A stretch of DNA of 64,000 bases from Fuerstiella sp. (GCA_022447225.1 JAKVAZ010000010.1:186001-250000), one strand, 5' to 3'. Positions 19,268 through 30,007 are shown, counted from the first letter of the stretch. A program made the numbers and translations. Notes: generated from the letters alone by a model not told the origin.

Positions 19268-19909
19268 TCACTGTCCGTTCCCGTCCGGCAGTTTAAGGAC
19301 CTCGACTTTTCTAATGGCAACCCTGCTGTCCGGATCGTGGTGTTGAAAGGCGAAATGTCCCTCTCTAAAGGTCATCATAAAATCCAGGTATTCGTACAGT
19401 TCGTCACCATTAACAGTCACTTTAATCCGTGTATTCTCACGGCCACGCCACACATTGTCGCGGACTTCGATTTCGTAAGTGAACCATGTGTCCGGTGGTA
19501 CCAACTGCCTGTAGACATGATTCATTCCGTAAAGTGAACCCGTGCGGATTGGATCGCGATGATTACTGTCGATTTGAGCTTCATAGCCGTTGGCGAAGCC
19601 TGGTTTCCGGGTAGTGCGGAAGTACAACCCTGAATTTCCACCATCACTGATCTTTACTTCTGCACGGTAACGAAAATTCTGCCACGGGCCGCTGGTGTGA
19701 ACCAGCATTGACGGCTGCCCTGACCCGGCCAGTGCACCGTCTTTGACTTCCCACTTGCTGTTTTCGCTGCCTACGATTTCCCAGCCTTCCATGGTGCTGC
19801 CGTCGAACAGTGAGACCCACGTGACGTCTTCGGCGTTGGCAGAAGACCCCGCGAGCAGAATGAACAACAACAAAGGCAAAGTCCGCGCGGTTACTGATGT
19901 ACCCGTCAT
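19268..19909 (-). CDS. DUF1080 (3-keto-disaccharide hydrolase-like) secreted protein
   Basis: This 213-residue protein is exported: the signal peptide has a core LPLLLFILLAGSSANAED, with cleavage expected after ANA. The mature part is one concanavalin-like DUF1080 domain (SLFDGSTMEGWE, NSGLYFRT, YEAQIDSNH, HFAFQHHDPDSRVAIRKVEV are typical blocks). The family is annotated as 3-keto-disaccharide hydrolase or as a carbohydrate-binding fold, and is expanded in planctomycetes. It is a single gene, convergent with flp. Confidence 0.92.
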   Translation of the reverse strand: MTGTSVTARTLPLLLFILLAGSSANAEDVTWVSLFDGSTMEGWEIVGSENSKWEVKDGALAGSGQPSMLVHTSGPWQNFRYRAEVKISDGGNSGLYFRTTRKPGFANGYEAQIDSNHRDPIRTGSLYGMNHVYRQLVPPDTWFTYEIEVRDNVWRGRENTRIKVTVNGDELYEYLDFMMTFREGHFAFQHHDPDSRVAIRKVEVLKLPDGNGQ

Positions 19910-20182
19910 TTGGATGATTCCGTTGAGTATGAAAATGGAAAGTAGTCTACAGGGATGGACATTAGCCTGTTGCCGTTTCCGGTTGCTGTTTTCTCTGCAG
20001 GATCAGGATGCGTCCGCTGCCGGACTTGGATCTGTTGACGATTCCGTCGGTTAAAAACGCCACGAGCTGGATTGTGCCGGGAGACGAAATACCACTTGAC
20101 AGTTTGTGATCAAATGTTTCGTCGCAGCATTTGTTTGGAATAATCCAGTCCAGGTAGGGCTGTAAATTCACCGCAGGTTTGA

Positions 20183-21664
20183 CTATCCACCGAGATTAAC
20201 TGTGACTGTTTTCAATTCGGTGTAATTTGCCAGTCCGGCTTCGCCAAGTTCCCGTCCCATGCCACTCATCTTGAATCCACCGAAAGGAGCTGCTGCGTCG
20301 AAGACGTCGTAACAGTTCACCCAGACTGTGCCTGCGCGGACACTCCTGGCAATCTTATGAGCTTTCTGCACGTCGCTGGTCCACACAGCCGCTGCCAGTC
20401 CATACGACGTGTTGTTGGCGCGGCTGATGGCTTCGTCCATGTCACTGAATTTAAGAATGCTCATGACCGGACCAAAGATTTCGTCGCGAGCGATGGCCAT
20501 GTCATCACTAACATTTGTGAAAACAGTGGGTTCAATGAAATATCCGCGGTCACCGACTCGGTGTCCCCCGGTGGCACACGTAGCACCATCTTTCGAACCG
20601 CTGTCAATGTAGCCCATGATCTTGTCGAACTGGTCTTTGTCGACCTGAGGTCCCTGTGTCGTTTTGCTGTCGAACGGATTACCGAGCACCCGCTGATTGG
20701 CTCGGGCCACGACACGTTCCACAAACTCTTCGTGGACACTATCTTCAACGAACAGACGACTGCCCGCACAACAGCATTGTCCCTGGTTGAAAAATAATCC
20801 AAATTCGGCGCCGGTGATCGCTGCGTCCAGATCGGCATCGGCGAAAACGATGTTTGGTGACTTGCCGCCCAGTTCGAACGTCAGCCGCTTCAGCGTGGTT
20901 GCGGCATCGGCCATAATCCGCTGTGCCGTTTCTCCGGATCCTGTGAACGCGACCTTGTCGATCAGGGGATGTTTGACAATCGCCGCGCCGGCGGTCGGTC
21001 CGTATCCGGGAACAATGTTGATTACACCTGGCGGGAATCCCGCTTCCAACGCCAGTTCACCCATCCGCAAACAGGACAGTGGTGTCTGTTCTGCAGGCTT
21101 CATTACGATCGTGTTACCGGTGGCGAGAGCCGGGCCCCATTTCCAGGCGACCATCAGAATCGGAAAGTTCCATGGAATGATTTGACCGCAAACCCCAATG
21201 GGTTCGCGACGCGTGTAGCATAAGTAGTCACCACGAACCGGAATCGTGTCACCGTGGATCTTGTCGGACCAGCCTGCATAGTAGCGGAGACAGTCTATCG
21301 CCAGAGGCAGATCAGCTGCTCTTGCATCGCCGATTGGTTTACCGTTGTCCAGTGTCTCAAGTGCCGCCAGTTCTTCCAGATTTTCTTCCATCAGGTCAGC
21401 CAGCTTCAACAGCAGCTGACCTCGGTCTCTAGCGTCCATTTTTGACCATGGACCGGACTCAAATGCAGTACGCGCCGTCTGAGCGGCTTCGTCGATGTCT
21501 GCCTGGTCACCTTCGGCTACTTCACAAATGACTTCTTCCGTAGCCGGATTGATTGTTTGAAACGTTTTACCGCTGACAGCAGGACGCCATTTGTCACCGA
21601 TCAGAATACCCTTCTGGCGAATGACCGGCGCAGCAAACACTTCGGATTCTGTGGCCACTGACAT
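20183..21664 (-). CDS. Aldehyde dehydrogenase (NAD-dependent, ALDH superfamily)
   Basis: This 493-residue cytoplasmic enzyme oxidises aldehydes to acids. Catalytic elements are visible: the NAD-binding [10 protein letters not shown] segment, the [11 protein letters not shown] turn, general base Glu in [17 protein letters not shown], nucleophilic Cys in [13 protein letters not shown], and [13 protein letters not shown] longer frame exists to 21715, but the ATG at 21664 is preceded by CAGGAGA 7 bases upstream and begins with a normal ALDH N-terminus. The class (ALDH1/betaine-aldehyde-like) suggests broad substrate use; the physiological substrate is unknown. Confidence 0.95.
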   Translation of the reverse strand: MSVATESEVFAAPVIRQKGILIGDKWRPAVSGKTFQTINPATEEVICEVAEGDQADIDEAAQTARTAFESGPWSKMDARDRGQLLLKLADLMEENLEELAALETLDNGKPIGDARAADLPLAIDCLRYYAGWSDKIHGDTIPVRGDYLCYTRREPIGVCGQIIPWNFPILMVAWKWGPALATGNTIVMKPAEQTPLSCLRMGELALEAGFPPGVINIVPGYGPTAGAAIVKHPLIDKVAFTGSGETAQRIMADAATTLKRLTFELGGKSPNIVFADADLDAAITGAEFGLFFNQGQCCCAGSRLFVEDSVHEEFVERVVARANQRVLGNPFDSKTTQGPQVDKDQFDKIMGYIDSGSKDGATCATGGHRVGDRGYFIEPTVFTNVSDDMAIARDEIFGPVMSILKFSDMDEAISRANNTSYGLAAAVWTSDVQKAHKIARSVRAGTVWVNCYDVFDAAAPFGGFKMSGMGRELGEAGLANYTELKTVTVNLGG

Positions 21665-21677
21665 TTGAAATCTCCTG

Positions 21678-22265
21678 TTGAATGATGTGCGGGTCCGTCT
21701 CCTGAACGGAGACACTGAACAAACGATGTTTGCGGGCAGCGATATTCATCGTCTTCACGGGATTTGGAACTCCGCTGATTATGCCATTCCGGGATTTCGA
21801 TTTCGAGCGTCCGGCAATATCTGTAAATTCCGGACGACATCGGCCGACTGGTCAGAGGTGCAGCCGGCCGAATCTGCAAAATGGATTGCTCGCGGACTTA
21901 CCGAACAGGAAACGGTGCTGGCAAAGGAAAAACTGCCTGTGAAATCCGGTATCAAACCTGAATACCTGGATGGGGCGGAACGTAAGGCTGCCGGAACAGT
22001 CGACGAAATACTGAACAAACAGTGTGAAGGGGTTGCTGATCAGCAAAGATGTCTTGTTCGGCTGATGGAAGCGACTTTGTGCGTTGACACGGGAGCCCCC
22101 TCAGATATGGATACGGATGACGTCCACGACTATCTGAAACGGCTTCGCGTTTTGATCGAAGAATCCCTGCCGAACAAGCTCAGCCGATTTCTCGGCTATC
22201 TGAATCGATCATCGGATCAGGGAATCAGTCATTTGCCTTCAATCATATCTTCACTGCGCCTTTGA
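21678..22265 (+). CDS. Hypothetical protein divergent from aldehyde dehydrogenase
   Basis: This frame of up to 195 residues matches no family that I recognise. The second half (from about residue 75) has convincing protein composition, with charged amphipathic segments ([36 protein letters not shown]) suggesting helices. The first 50 residues are less convincing. Start choices are TTG 21678 or ATG 21726. It could be a degenerating gene. There is no signal peptide or membrane segment. Confidence 0.4.
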   Translation: MNDVRVRLLNGDTEQTMFAGSDIHRLHGIWNSADYAIPGFRFRASGNICKFRTTSADWSEVQPAESAKWIARGLTEQETVLAKEKLPVKSGIKPEYLDGAERKAAGTVDEILNKQCEGVADQQRCLVRLMEATLCVDTGAPSDMDTDDVHDYLKRLRVLIEESLPNKLSRFLGYLNRSSDQGISHLPSIISSLRL

Positions 22266-22764
22266 GTTACGTATTGTGTCCTGCCGAATCGGTTTCACCG
22301 CTTTACGGAACCGTTGTGCTGGACGAAGCATTTTGGAAGAGTTCCCCCGTATTATCATCAACGCGCTGCACATCTTTCGGTGCATCCGGTTTTTGTGATA
22401 ACCAACAAGGAAACCGGTTTACTCAAGCAGCGCACACGAAAGGCCATATGTGTTCAACGTCAAAAAAAAGAACCCAGCCTTGTCTCAATCTCCTGGGAAA
22501 CGCTGGTCGAACCCGCGAACCCGCGAACCCGCAGCGACACTGCAGGACTCAGATGAAATCGGTCCGGCTTCCTGTTCAGTGGCCTCGCTTCATGTTGAGT
22601 GAAAAGGTGGGGCAGTCTGCAGTGATTCCTGAGTATGGCTGCACCAGGGTTCCTGCCCTGATTGTGATACAGCGTGACAAACATGGTCGGACAGTGAACC
22701 GATGACTCAACTGGTGTTGTCATGCAGGTCATCAGGGGTGACGCATCGTGGTGGCTGAGTTCCG
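22266..22764. other. Intergenic region with a short tandem repeat
   Basis: No gene is supported. Overlapping short frames on the plus strand (such as 22314-22556) have odd composition. A perfect triple octamer CGAACCCG lies at 22508-22531. Confidence 0.5.
22508..22531. repeat. Short tandem repeat, 3 x CGAACCCG
   Basis: Three perfect copies of the octamer CGAACCCG lie in non-coding sequence, similar in style to the triple heptamer at 12692-12715. Confidence 0.85.
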
Positions 22765-23148
22765 TCACAACTCGGCGACTGCGTCGATCTCTACATGAAC
22801 GCTGGTGACCGGAAATCCGGCACGCACAATTGTGTTGACGGGATAATCGTCACCGAAGAATTCATGAAAAATCTCAACCTGTTCCCCTTCGAAGGGAAAC
22901 CAATCTTCGAAATCAGAGACGAATGTGGTCAACTTGACGATGTCAGTGGCCTTGCCACCTTCGGCAATGACCATTCGAGTGATTCGATCGAGTACGACGC
23001 GCAGTTGCTGCATCGCAGTGCCCTGCTCTGCATCCGAACCGTTTGCCGTGCATCCGGACAGGTACAGTGTGTTGCCTGCCCGCACACCGCGGCTGTAATG
23101 TGGGCCTGATGCGTAGATGTCTTCGAATGAAATTCGTCGCTTGTGCAT
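22765..23148 (-). CDS. RidA/YjgF family enamine/imine deaminase-like protein
   Basis: This 127-residue cytoplasmic trimeric protein belongs to the RidA superfamily, which hydrolyses reactive enamine/imine intermediates. Family blocks seen are YSRGVRAGNTLYLSG near the N-terminus, AEGGKATDIVKLTTFVSD in the middle and the C-terminal RAGFPVTSVHVEIDAVAEL, where the Arg is the usual carboxylate-binding residue. Length is normal. It is a single gene; the NYN-domain gene upstream on the same strand is separated by 146 bases. Confidence 0.92.
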   Translation of the reverse strand: MHKRRISFEDIYASGPHYSRGVRAGNTLYLSGCTANGSDAEQGTAMQQLRVVLDRITRMVIAEGGKATDIVKLTTFVSDFEDWFPFEGEQVEIFHEFFGDDYPVNTIVRAGFPVTSVHVEIDAVAEL

Positions 23149-23294
23149 GGTTTTTCCATATTCTTTGTGGTCGCGGGCTGCGCTGTATTGTAGTGAAGTT
23201 TTGGCTGATCATCCCCGCAGAGAGTCGCGACACCACGGCCCGTGTCGCCCCGTGAAATCGAGATGAAAATTCAGCAGGTTCAGATAAGTTCGGT

Positions 23295-23774
23295 CTAACT
23301 TCGCAGCAGAAGCGGACCCTCGATCGGCACGAAACGGCTGGCGGCCTGAATCAGCGAATTCGCTGTTAATTCCCTTGCCCCGTAAACCTCGACTTCCACG
23401 CCGTGGGTGTCCCGGAGTTTCCTGACGACGAGGTCGAAGTCTCCATCTCCGGATACAAGCACGGCTACGTCAATTTCAGTGGCCAGTTCGATCATGTCGA
23501 GGGTAATGCCGACGTCCCAGTCACCCTTTGCGGAGCCATCGCTTCGCTGGATAAAAGGCTTGAGCTTAACTTCGAAGCCCATTGATTTGAGGACCTGCTG
23601 AAACCTGATCTGTTTCGCGTCCCCACGATCGATAGCATAGGCGAATGCCTGAACGACTTCTCTTCCTGCCGTAACCGAATCCCGGAATGTCCTGTAGTTG
23701 AAATGACATCCGTGAATCTCCCTGACCGTGTAGTAGACGTTCTGAACGTCTACGAAGATCGCGACTTTATCCAC
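23295..23774 (-). CDS. NYN-domain (LabA/DUF88-like) putative nuclease
   Basis: This 159-residue protein of the PIN-like NYN family probably cleaves RNA. The acidic metal-site residues are in place: IFVDVQNVYYT (Asp9) at the start, KGDWDVGITLDMIE in the middle and LVSGDGDFDLVVRKLRD near residue 110. The C-terminal VEVYGARELTANSLIQAASRF is typical. It appears monocistronic; the role is unknown. Confidence 0.92.
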   Translation of the reverse strand: MDKVAIFVDVQNVYYTVREIHGCHFNYRTFRDSVTAGREVVQAFAYAIDRGDAKQIRFQQVLKSMGFEVKLKPFIQRSDGSAKGDWDVGITLDMIELATEIDVAVLVSGDGDFDLVVRKLRDTHGVEVEVYGARELTANSLIQAASRFVPIEGPLLLRS

Positions 23775-24354
23775 AGTGTGGCCCTTCTGTTTCCTTCCCC
23801 GGAACAGGTGTTTGTGTCATCCGTAGACTCCCTGACCTGTTTAAGGTTTTGACACGCAGCCGTTTCGAACAGCGTATCCCAATACGAGACCACCATGCTT
23901 CCGTGTCAACATCAGACACCAGTCGGATGACAGTCACCAAGGACTGCAGGTCAGGTTCGGTCTCTGCTGGATGCAGGTCCGAAAAATCGACCGTTACGGA
24001 TACTAAAGCCAGCCTGTCCGTAGTGTCTGAGGTCTGTCCCTGTCCTTTTTTAACGTTCAAACAACACCGACGTCTGACAGCGCATCCACCTGAAACATCG
24101 CGGACAGGACTGTTAAAGTCCGGAGCCTGTTGAGTAGAACAGGACGCCTGAACAGTCCTTTGGCCAAAGAACCCAATCAATATCGGTGGAGCACTTTTTG
24201 GAATCCAGGTCAGGCCTTCGCCAAATAATACGCTGCGGGGATGTCCTCGTTATCCTTTCCTTACTGTTTGACCACAATCATCTCAAGAAGACGATCGTCA
24301 TCAGGTACATCAAACTTGTTCGGGGGATGAAAAACCTGTCGGACATGCGAAGAG
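23775..24354. other. Intergenic region, no supported gene
   Basis: A minus-strand frame of 137 codons (23767-24180) overlaps the NYN start but has Cys/Arg/Ser-rich composition and no family resemblance. I see no clear hairpin or repeat. Confidence 0.5.
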
Positions 24355-26004
24355 TCACCGGGCTCGGCCGACCAGTTCGATTTCTCCCCAGTTGACAGGT
24401 GTCTGCGGGCTGCGCAGTTCGGCCCAGTCGTAGTAGTAGTCCGTTTCACCTTCTTCCCGATTCAGATCGCGATCGCCGACAATGAAGTCAATCGGAATTC
24501 TCATCCCTACTCGCGGCTCCACACCTAGGTCTCGCCACGGAATTGCCATCTCGGCGCTGTAACCGGAACCTCGTCGCACCACCGCATGGCGGACTTCACT
24601 GTTCCAGGTCTTGTCTTCTCCCGGACCCGAGGCATCACTCATCGTGTTGAGCACATTGAGGGTGTAAATGTAATCATTCTTTTCCAGTCTTTCCGGCCGA
24701 TCACCGTGTGGATCGATATTTACTTCGACACAGTCGTCACTGAAGGTCGAGCCGTCTCGCTGTTTAACCGTGCCGCGAACTTCAGCGTCGTTGACGTCAA
24801 AACCGATATACAGATTTTCTTCGTCCCACAGCACCGCACAGCGGGCCGTATCGGTTCCCCAGTGTGTGAGGATCCGTGGTCTCAGTTTGATGGTCCAGCG
24901 GGCCCGCTGCCAGTCATTCAGATCACCATCGATTGTGATCTTTCCATAGGCCGGCCACGCCTGTTCGCGGAGCTGCCTGGGGTTGGGGTTGGTGATAATA
25001 CTGCCCTGTTCTTCTTCGATATGCAGGGCCTGGCCCTGCAGCAGGCGGATCAGCCGATCGGGATGATGCATGTACTGCCGCCAGTCTTCCGGGTTCCCTC
25101 CCATCCAGCTGGTGTGGGGCTGCTCGCCGGGGATATCGTAGGTGTTGAAGTGGGATGGCAGAACGAATGAGGCATCGGTCGAATTTGCCAGCATCGGACC
25201 TTTGTTCCCTCGCAAATAAGGAATGGGCATGATCAGCAGATCGATATCCCGGAAATCCATGATGTGCGGAAAATCTTTGTGCGGGTCCATCGTGCTCTGA
25301 TCGCCCGTATAGAACACTCTTTCATGGTCCTGATCGATCAGGAAACCGCATGAGTAAGTGGGAGGGCCGTGTACGGCATAGGTCCATTCGATATTCAGGC
25401 CGGCTACCTTTTCCCTGTGTCCCGGCAGGCCTAAATGAATACGGTCCTCGGGGATGCCCACGTCCAGAAATTTTTGTTTCATATCCAGTGGTCCGCAGAA
25501 GTGAGCCGTGGTCTGCCGACCCAGTACATGCAGCGTCTTGGATGCGCCGTGGTCCTCATGCGCATGGCTGACCATGACCACATCACATTTCGGGACTTCG
25601 CGGGCCAGCATCGGCAGTCGAAAACGAAGTGGAACGATCTGCTCGCACTGCCACACCGGCTGCAGCCATTCTCCCGGGCCCTGCTTGCGCCAGCCCATCT
25701 CCGACAGCAGTGGTTCTGAATCCCGGGCCAGTTCAATTACGGGATCGGTCAGAACAATGTTTTCATTCATCTGCACAGCAAACCCGGAGTTCCCCAGCCA
25801 CCACGCAGTGATCCCCTGATGGGACTGAGCTCTCTTCAGTGATTCGACAATCACGTTCGGTGTCGGGCGTCCCTGTGGCACATGCGGGTCAACCGATGGT
25901 ACTGTTGCTGTTGTCTGAGCGTGAACAAGGGGTGCGTCGATCGGATACAATGCCAGTAAAACCGCACAACACATCGTTTGCGCAATGGTAATTCCACACT
26001 TCAC
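24355..26004 (-). CDS. Secreted metallo-beta-lactamase-fold hydrolase fused to a CBM9-like domain
   Basis: This is a 549-residue two-domain protein. The signal peptide ends near VHAQTT (residue 30). The MBL domain carries the canonical metal motif His147-x-His149-x-Asp151-His152 in SHAHEDHG, FYTGDQSTMD later, and a C-terminal His in LPSHFNTYD; it resembles UlaG/YycJ-like or NAPE-PLD-like hydrolases. From about residue 365 a carbohydrate-binding family 9-like domain follows (KITIDGDLNDWQRARW, CAVLWDEENLYIGFDVND, DDCVEVNIDPHGD). The start is a GTG at 26004 preceded by GAGGG. The combination suggests a hydrolase held on extracellular polysaccharide. Confidence 0.9.
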   Translation of the reverse strand: MKCGITIAQTMCCAVLLALYPIDAPLVHAQTTATVPSVDPHVPQGRPTPNVIVESLKRAQSHQGITAWWLGNSGFAVQMNENIVLTDPVIELARDSEPLLSEMGWRKQGPGEWLQPVWQCEQIVPLRFRLPMLAREVPKCDVVMVSHAHEDHGASKTLHVLGRQTTAHFCGPLDMKQKFLDVGIPEDRIHLGLPGHREKVAGLNIEWTYAVHGPPTYSCGFLIDQDHERVFYTGDQSTMDPHKDFPHIMDFRDIDLLIMPIPYLRGNKGPMLANSTDASFVLPSHFNTYDIPGEQPHTSWMGGNPEDWRQYMHHPDRLIRLLQGQALHIEEEQGSIITNPNPRQLREQAWPAYGKITIDGDLNDWQRARWTIKLRPRILTHWGTDTARCAVLWDEENLYIGFDVNDAEVRGTVKQRDGSTFSDDCVEVNIDPHGDRPERLEKNDYIYTLNVLNTMSDASGPGEDKTWNSEVRHAVVRRGSGYSAEMAIPWRDLGVEPRVGMRIPIDFIVGDRDLNREEGETDYYYDWAELRSPQTPVNWGEIELVGRAR

Positions 26005-26694
26005 GAATATAAGTCCCTCAAAAAAAATCCTGCCGAACTGAGCCGTTTGAGGACTGGTAGACGGTTAGTTGGCAGACTCGTAATTTGGCCATCCTAACAC
26101 GGTTAGGATTCTTCTCACAAGGCTGCGATTGCTGCGGATTTGTTATCTGTGAGATGAGTCTGCTGCAGCTGTTGAGGACTCAGTTTTAGTTGGTGAATTT
26201 CAAGTTGTGAATAGCTCCGATGTCGCAACTGTTTCCTTCCTGAACGGCAGTTATCGGTCTATTCACGACAGGGACACTGTAAGGTTCGATGAGCAGTAAC
26301 GTTTGGGGTGTCGACACATCGTTGTCTTTGGCTGACTGTGAAATGCAGACGGCTGAATGCCCTTTGGGTTGCAGATTTCGGTCGTTAGAAAAATCCCCAA
26401 GACCAACAAAACGGGTCCGGACATTCCTCGTCCCTGCGCTCGATCGATCATCGTCAGGAACACGTGTCTGAGTAGATGCTGACAATCAGCTGACTCGAAA
26501 AACGGTCGCGTCCGTGGTCGACTTACTCGTGCAGACTCAATCAGATGCGGTTTTCGGTATCTCTCCTGTACGAAGACGTCTGTCAGAACATTGAAAACAA
26601 AAAAGAACGCGGGTATCCGGATCAACGCTGACAGATGTTATCCATGGAACCCACAACGTTCTGTTTGTGACTCTCTGTGAAGCGTTATCTCATG
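26005..26694. other. Intergenic region, no supported gene
   Basis: Minus-strand frames such as 26263-26625 lack protein character (rich in Arg, Cys, Ser, and no plausible start signal). No repeat, RNA gene or terminator was recognised. Confidence 0.5.
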
Positions 26695-27981
26695 TCAGTA
26701 TTTCAATTCAGCTTCATCTAAGGTGTCACTTCGTTTGAATACAAAAAACACTAAAGAAGCGACTACGGATATACTGCCGATCAACGCGATCACGTATGTC
26801 GTATTTACGAAAAATTCAAGAGGAGGAGTGACGCCTGCACCGAAATTTTTCCACAACAGGATTACTACACTGCTAAGATAGCCCGTCGCGTCGGCAATGT
26901 AGATCAGATAACCAGCATTGGCGGGGCGTTTCATCAGTGCCACGAGTCTTTCGAACAGAATGCTGTGGAACGGTACGTAGGCCAGGTAAAGACCTGTGCC
27001 CACCAGGATGTACCACACAAACCCGTCCAGTATTCCGCAGCGAAAGGCAAGTGTGCTCCCGCCCGCCAGCAGAAAACCAAAGATCAGACACCCATGCAGG
27101 ACGATGACCGACGTCCTGTGACTGCGGATTAACATAATGGCTCCCAATGGAACCAGGACCGCGATTGCCACAGGAATCTCAGAGGTGGCCAGATGCGTCG
27201 CGTCTCCGACGCCGATGCTGCTAAGAATCTCCACCGCGAATTTGTCTCGATAGTCACGCGCGGCCGTTAATGTCATGTGAGCCAGCACCAGCAGACTAAT
27301 TCCCCAGAACATGTGGTGCAGGACAGCGCGGCGATGAGCTCGTTTCATCGGTACGCGAACGGTGCGGCTCAACTGGTCGCTCTGTGTGGGACGAGGAACC
27401 AGGCTAAGTAATTTCGCGCAAACCAGTAACGGAATGAAAAACAGAAGTCCGGTTGTGGCCGGCATCCAGAATTCCGGTACGTCCCAGACGTCCATCGTGT
27501 GTTTGCCGACGGCTTTTACGACTCCCGAAGAGACGATGAAGCTTGCACTCAGTCCAGCCGCCAGGACTTCGGTCGTTTGCCTTCCCTCCAGAAAACTGAA
27601 CACGAGTCCCCAGATCATTCCCAGGGGCAGTCCGTTGAGAAACATGAACAGAAAATTGTATGGCCAGGGAACCAGACCAAAGCCAATCAAAGCAATCTCA
27701 GCCGCCACAATGAGAGCAACCAGCATGGCGAGTCTGCCTCGCCCGGAGATTTCCGCAATGACTCGAATCCCAATGAATTTGGAGAGTGTATAGCCGGCAA
27801 CCTGGGCAATCACCAGGATGATCTTGTAGTCCATCCCCCAAAGCGTCATGTCCGCATATTCGCCCGCCGCAAACGGCTTGCGAAACGCGTACATACAGAA
27901 ATAGGTGCAAAAGGCGGCCAGAGTGGTATAGCAGGTGAACTGGAAACTGTTTGCCCGCTCAAGCCAGCGCCGAACCTTCAT
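26695..27981 (-). CDS. DUF5690 family MFS-like membrane protein
   Basis: This 428-residue inner-membrane protein has about 12 hydrophobic segments, arranged as in the major facilitator superfamily with a cytoplasmic loop near residues 205-225 (PTQSDQLSRTVRVPMKRAHR). The N-terminal FCTYFCMYAFRKPFAAGEY and GYTLSKFIGIRVIAE segments match the DUF5690 family. The substrate is not known. The ATG at 27981 is preceded by AAGGG 5 bases upstream. Confidence 0.88.
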   Translation of the reverse strand: MKVRRWLERANSFQFTCYTTLAAFCTYFCMYAFRKPFAAGEYADMTLWGMDYKIILVIAQVAGYTLSKFIGIRVIAEISGRGRLAMLVALIVAAEIALIGFGLVPWPYNFLFMFLNGLPLGMIWGLVFSFLEGRQTTEVLAAGLSASFIVSSGVVKAVGKHTMDVWDVPEFWMPATTGLLFFIPLLVCAKLLSLVPRPTQSDQLSRTVRVPMKRAHRRAVLHHMFWGISLLVLAHMTLTAARDYRDKFAVEILSSIGVGDATHLATSEIPVAIAVLVPLGAIMLIRSHRTSVIVLHGCLIFGFLLAGGSTLAFRCGILDGFVWYILVGTGLYLAYVPFHSILFERLVALMKRPANAGYLIYIADATGYLSSVVILLWKNFGAGVTPPLEFFVNTTYVIALIGSISVVASLVFFVFKRSDTLDEAELKY

Positions 27982-28537
27982 CTGAACCCTTTCCGCATCG
28001 TCATCATGCTGCGCTTCCGCAGTCGGACGCCGGACGAGGACGTCGTGTACATCATCTGTGTCTGTCTCAAATTAGCGGCAGCGTACCACGGCGACAATGC
28101 AGCTGAGTCGTCAAATGATGTTGTTAATCAAACCGTCATATTTTGACGTCGTCACGAATGACGGGTTAGTTAGCAGCCAAGGACACAGGAGATACAAAGT
28201 ATCCCTCATCGGAAGCTTTCGTTACCTGGTTTCGAACTTAACAACAGGTCAACTGAGGAAAACCCCGTTTATGGCAGTCGATGATGTCGATGATGAATGT
28301 GTAAAAGACATGTCTACGTCAGAATGTTGACTCTAGAACAGCCTACGGAACTGAGTCAGTCAATGCCCCGTCGAATCGGGCCGGGCATCGTGCCCTGAAA
28401 AAACAAAGGCAAATCAAGGCAAGGCGGCATCGGAAGAGAACTATCCGATACTCTCTCTAATTGGCCCGGACGATGTGGTATAGTATTATGAGATGGCTGT
28501 TTTCGTCCGAGTTGCGGAAATCTGAAAGTTCACGGTT
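27982..28537. other. Intergenic region between divergent genes
   Basis: No gene is supported. Two minor hairpins precede the DUF1501 gene: GGGCA-TCG-TGCCC (28383-28395) and ATCGGA/TCCGAT around 28430-28449. Neither has a T-run, so they are not terminators. Confidence 0.5.
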
Positions 28538-30007
28538 ATGTTGACTATTCCCGACGCACCTGCTCGATATTGCGACGGTCTGAACCGACGTGGTTTTATG
28601 CGCATCGGTGGATTGGGTCTGGGAGGGGCATCGCTCACTGACATTCTGCGCGCCGAACAGCATCTGGGGCATTCTGAGCCGCACAAGTCTGTCATCATGA
28701 TTCTTTTGCCAGGTGGCCCGCCTCACCTGGACATGTTCGATATGAAGCCGAACGCACCGACCGAGATTCGCGGTGAGTTCTCACCCATTGCCACCAACGT
28801 TCCCGGTATTCAAATTACAGAGTTGATGCCGCGCACGGCCGCGATGATGGACAAGCTGGTGATTGTCCGGTCGCTGCATGGTGGATTTAATGACCACAAC
28901 CTGCACATCAATCTGACCGGATGGGAAACACATGAACAGCAGGGAGATTCGGTGATGAAGCCGGGTTTCCCGTCTGGTGGATGGCCGTCGATGGGTGCTG
29001 TGATGTCTCGGTTGTACGGACCGGTTCAGCCAGGTATGCCGCCGTTCGTCAGTCTCGCACCGCCCAATGCAGAATCAACTACCCGTGCATCGCTGAACCA
29101 GCCGGGGTATCTGGGGATTGGCCACGCGGGTTTTGAACCCAATCGCAAGAAGCGTCATGACGTCGTCTACAAATCCAATGTTCCAAAATCACAGGTTAAC
29201 AGTGATCAGGAACAAAATGCCGAGATCTCATTGCGGGACATGTCACTGGATCGTTTTAACGACCGTCGTGCGCTACTGCGGTCCTTCGACCGTATGAGAC
29301 GAGATCTCGATGCATCGGGAGTGATGGATGGCATGGATGACATCAACCGACAGGCATTCGGTATTTTGACTTCCAGTCAGCTTGGTGAAGCACTTAATTT
29401 CAAGCTGGAGCCCCATCAACTGCGTCGCGAATATGGTATCAGTGACTCAGCAGTTCCCGCATATGGAGGCCCTGAATTGTTGAAGCAGTTTCTGGTTGCG
29501 CGGCGTCTGGTCCAGTCCGGTTGCCGCTGTGTCACTCTGGCATTTAGCCGATGGCCAATGGATCGAGGCAGTCGCGGAGGTTTTAACTGGGATTTTCACA
29601 AAGATAATTTCCAGGGATGTCGGGAATTTATGCCGATGCTGGATGCCGGTCTGTCGGCACTGATCGGCGATCTTGAGAATCACGATCTGCTGGACAACAC
29701 GTCCATCGTGATGTGGGGTGAATTCGGACGCACCCCGCGGATCAACACTCAGGCAGGCCGCGACCACTGGCCTCAGGCCTCTTCAGTCCTGCTGGCAGGC
29801 GGAGGCATGAAAACCGGACAAACGATTGGTTCAACGAATCGTTACGGCGAAGAACCAGAAGATCGGCCGGTGCATTATCGGGATGTCTTTGCCTCACTCT
29901 ATCGCAACATCGGCATCAACGCGGCACATACTCAACTGACCGACTTAAGCGGTCGCCCGCATCCCCTTGTCGATGGACGAAAGCCGATTCACGAACTGTA
30001 TTCCTGA
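28538..30007 (+). CDS. DUF1501 protein (sulfatase-like fold, Tat-type signal)
   Basis: This 489-residue exported protein of the alkaline-phosphatase/sulfatase-like DUF1501 family is abundant in planctomycetes. The N-terminus has a twin-arginine type signal (NRRGFMRIGGLGLGGASL). Conserved boxes are LPGGPPHLDMFDMKPNAP, VRSLHGGFNDHNLH, MWGEFGRTPRIN and the AGRDHWPQA motif near the C-terminus, which supply metal-site His and Asp residues. It is of the same subtype as the protein at 44438-45847. It stands alone, without the usual DUF1549/DUF1553 partner adjacent. The enzymatic role of the family is not established. Confidence 0.92.
   Translation: MLTIPDAPARYCDGLNRRGFMRIGGLGLGGASLTDILRAEQHLGHSEPHKSVIMILLPGGPPHLDMFDMKPNAPTEIRGEFSPIATNVPGIQITELMPRTAAMMDKLVIVRSLHGGFNDHNLHINLTGWETHEQQGDSVMKPGFPSGGWPSMGAVMSRLYGPVQPGMPPFVSLAPPNAESTTRASLNQPGYLGIGHAGFEPNRKKRHDVVYKSNVPKSQVNSDQEQNAEISLRDMSLDRFNDRRALLRSFDRMRRDLDASGVMDGMDDINRQAFGILTSSQLGEALNFKLEPHQLRREYGISDSAVPAYGGPELLKQFLVARRLVQSGCRCVTLAFSRWPMDRGSRGGFNWDFHKDNFQGCREFMPMLDAGLSALIGDLENHDLLDNTSIVMWGEFGRTPRINTQAGRDHWPQASSVLLAGGGMKTGQTIGSTNRYGEEPEDRPVHYRDVFASLYRNIGINAAHTQLTDLSGRPHPLVDGRKPIHELYS

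Noticed and set aside
23767-24180. 137-codon minus-strand frame overlapping the NYN gene start
   Set aside because: Cys/Arg/Ser-rich composition, no start signal, no family resemblance.
26263-26625. 120-codon minus-strand frame in the 690-base gap
   Set aside because: Composition is that of random translated sequence and the overlapping frames are equally open.
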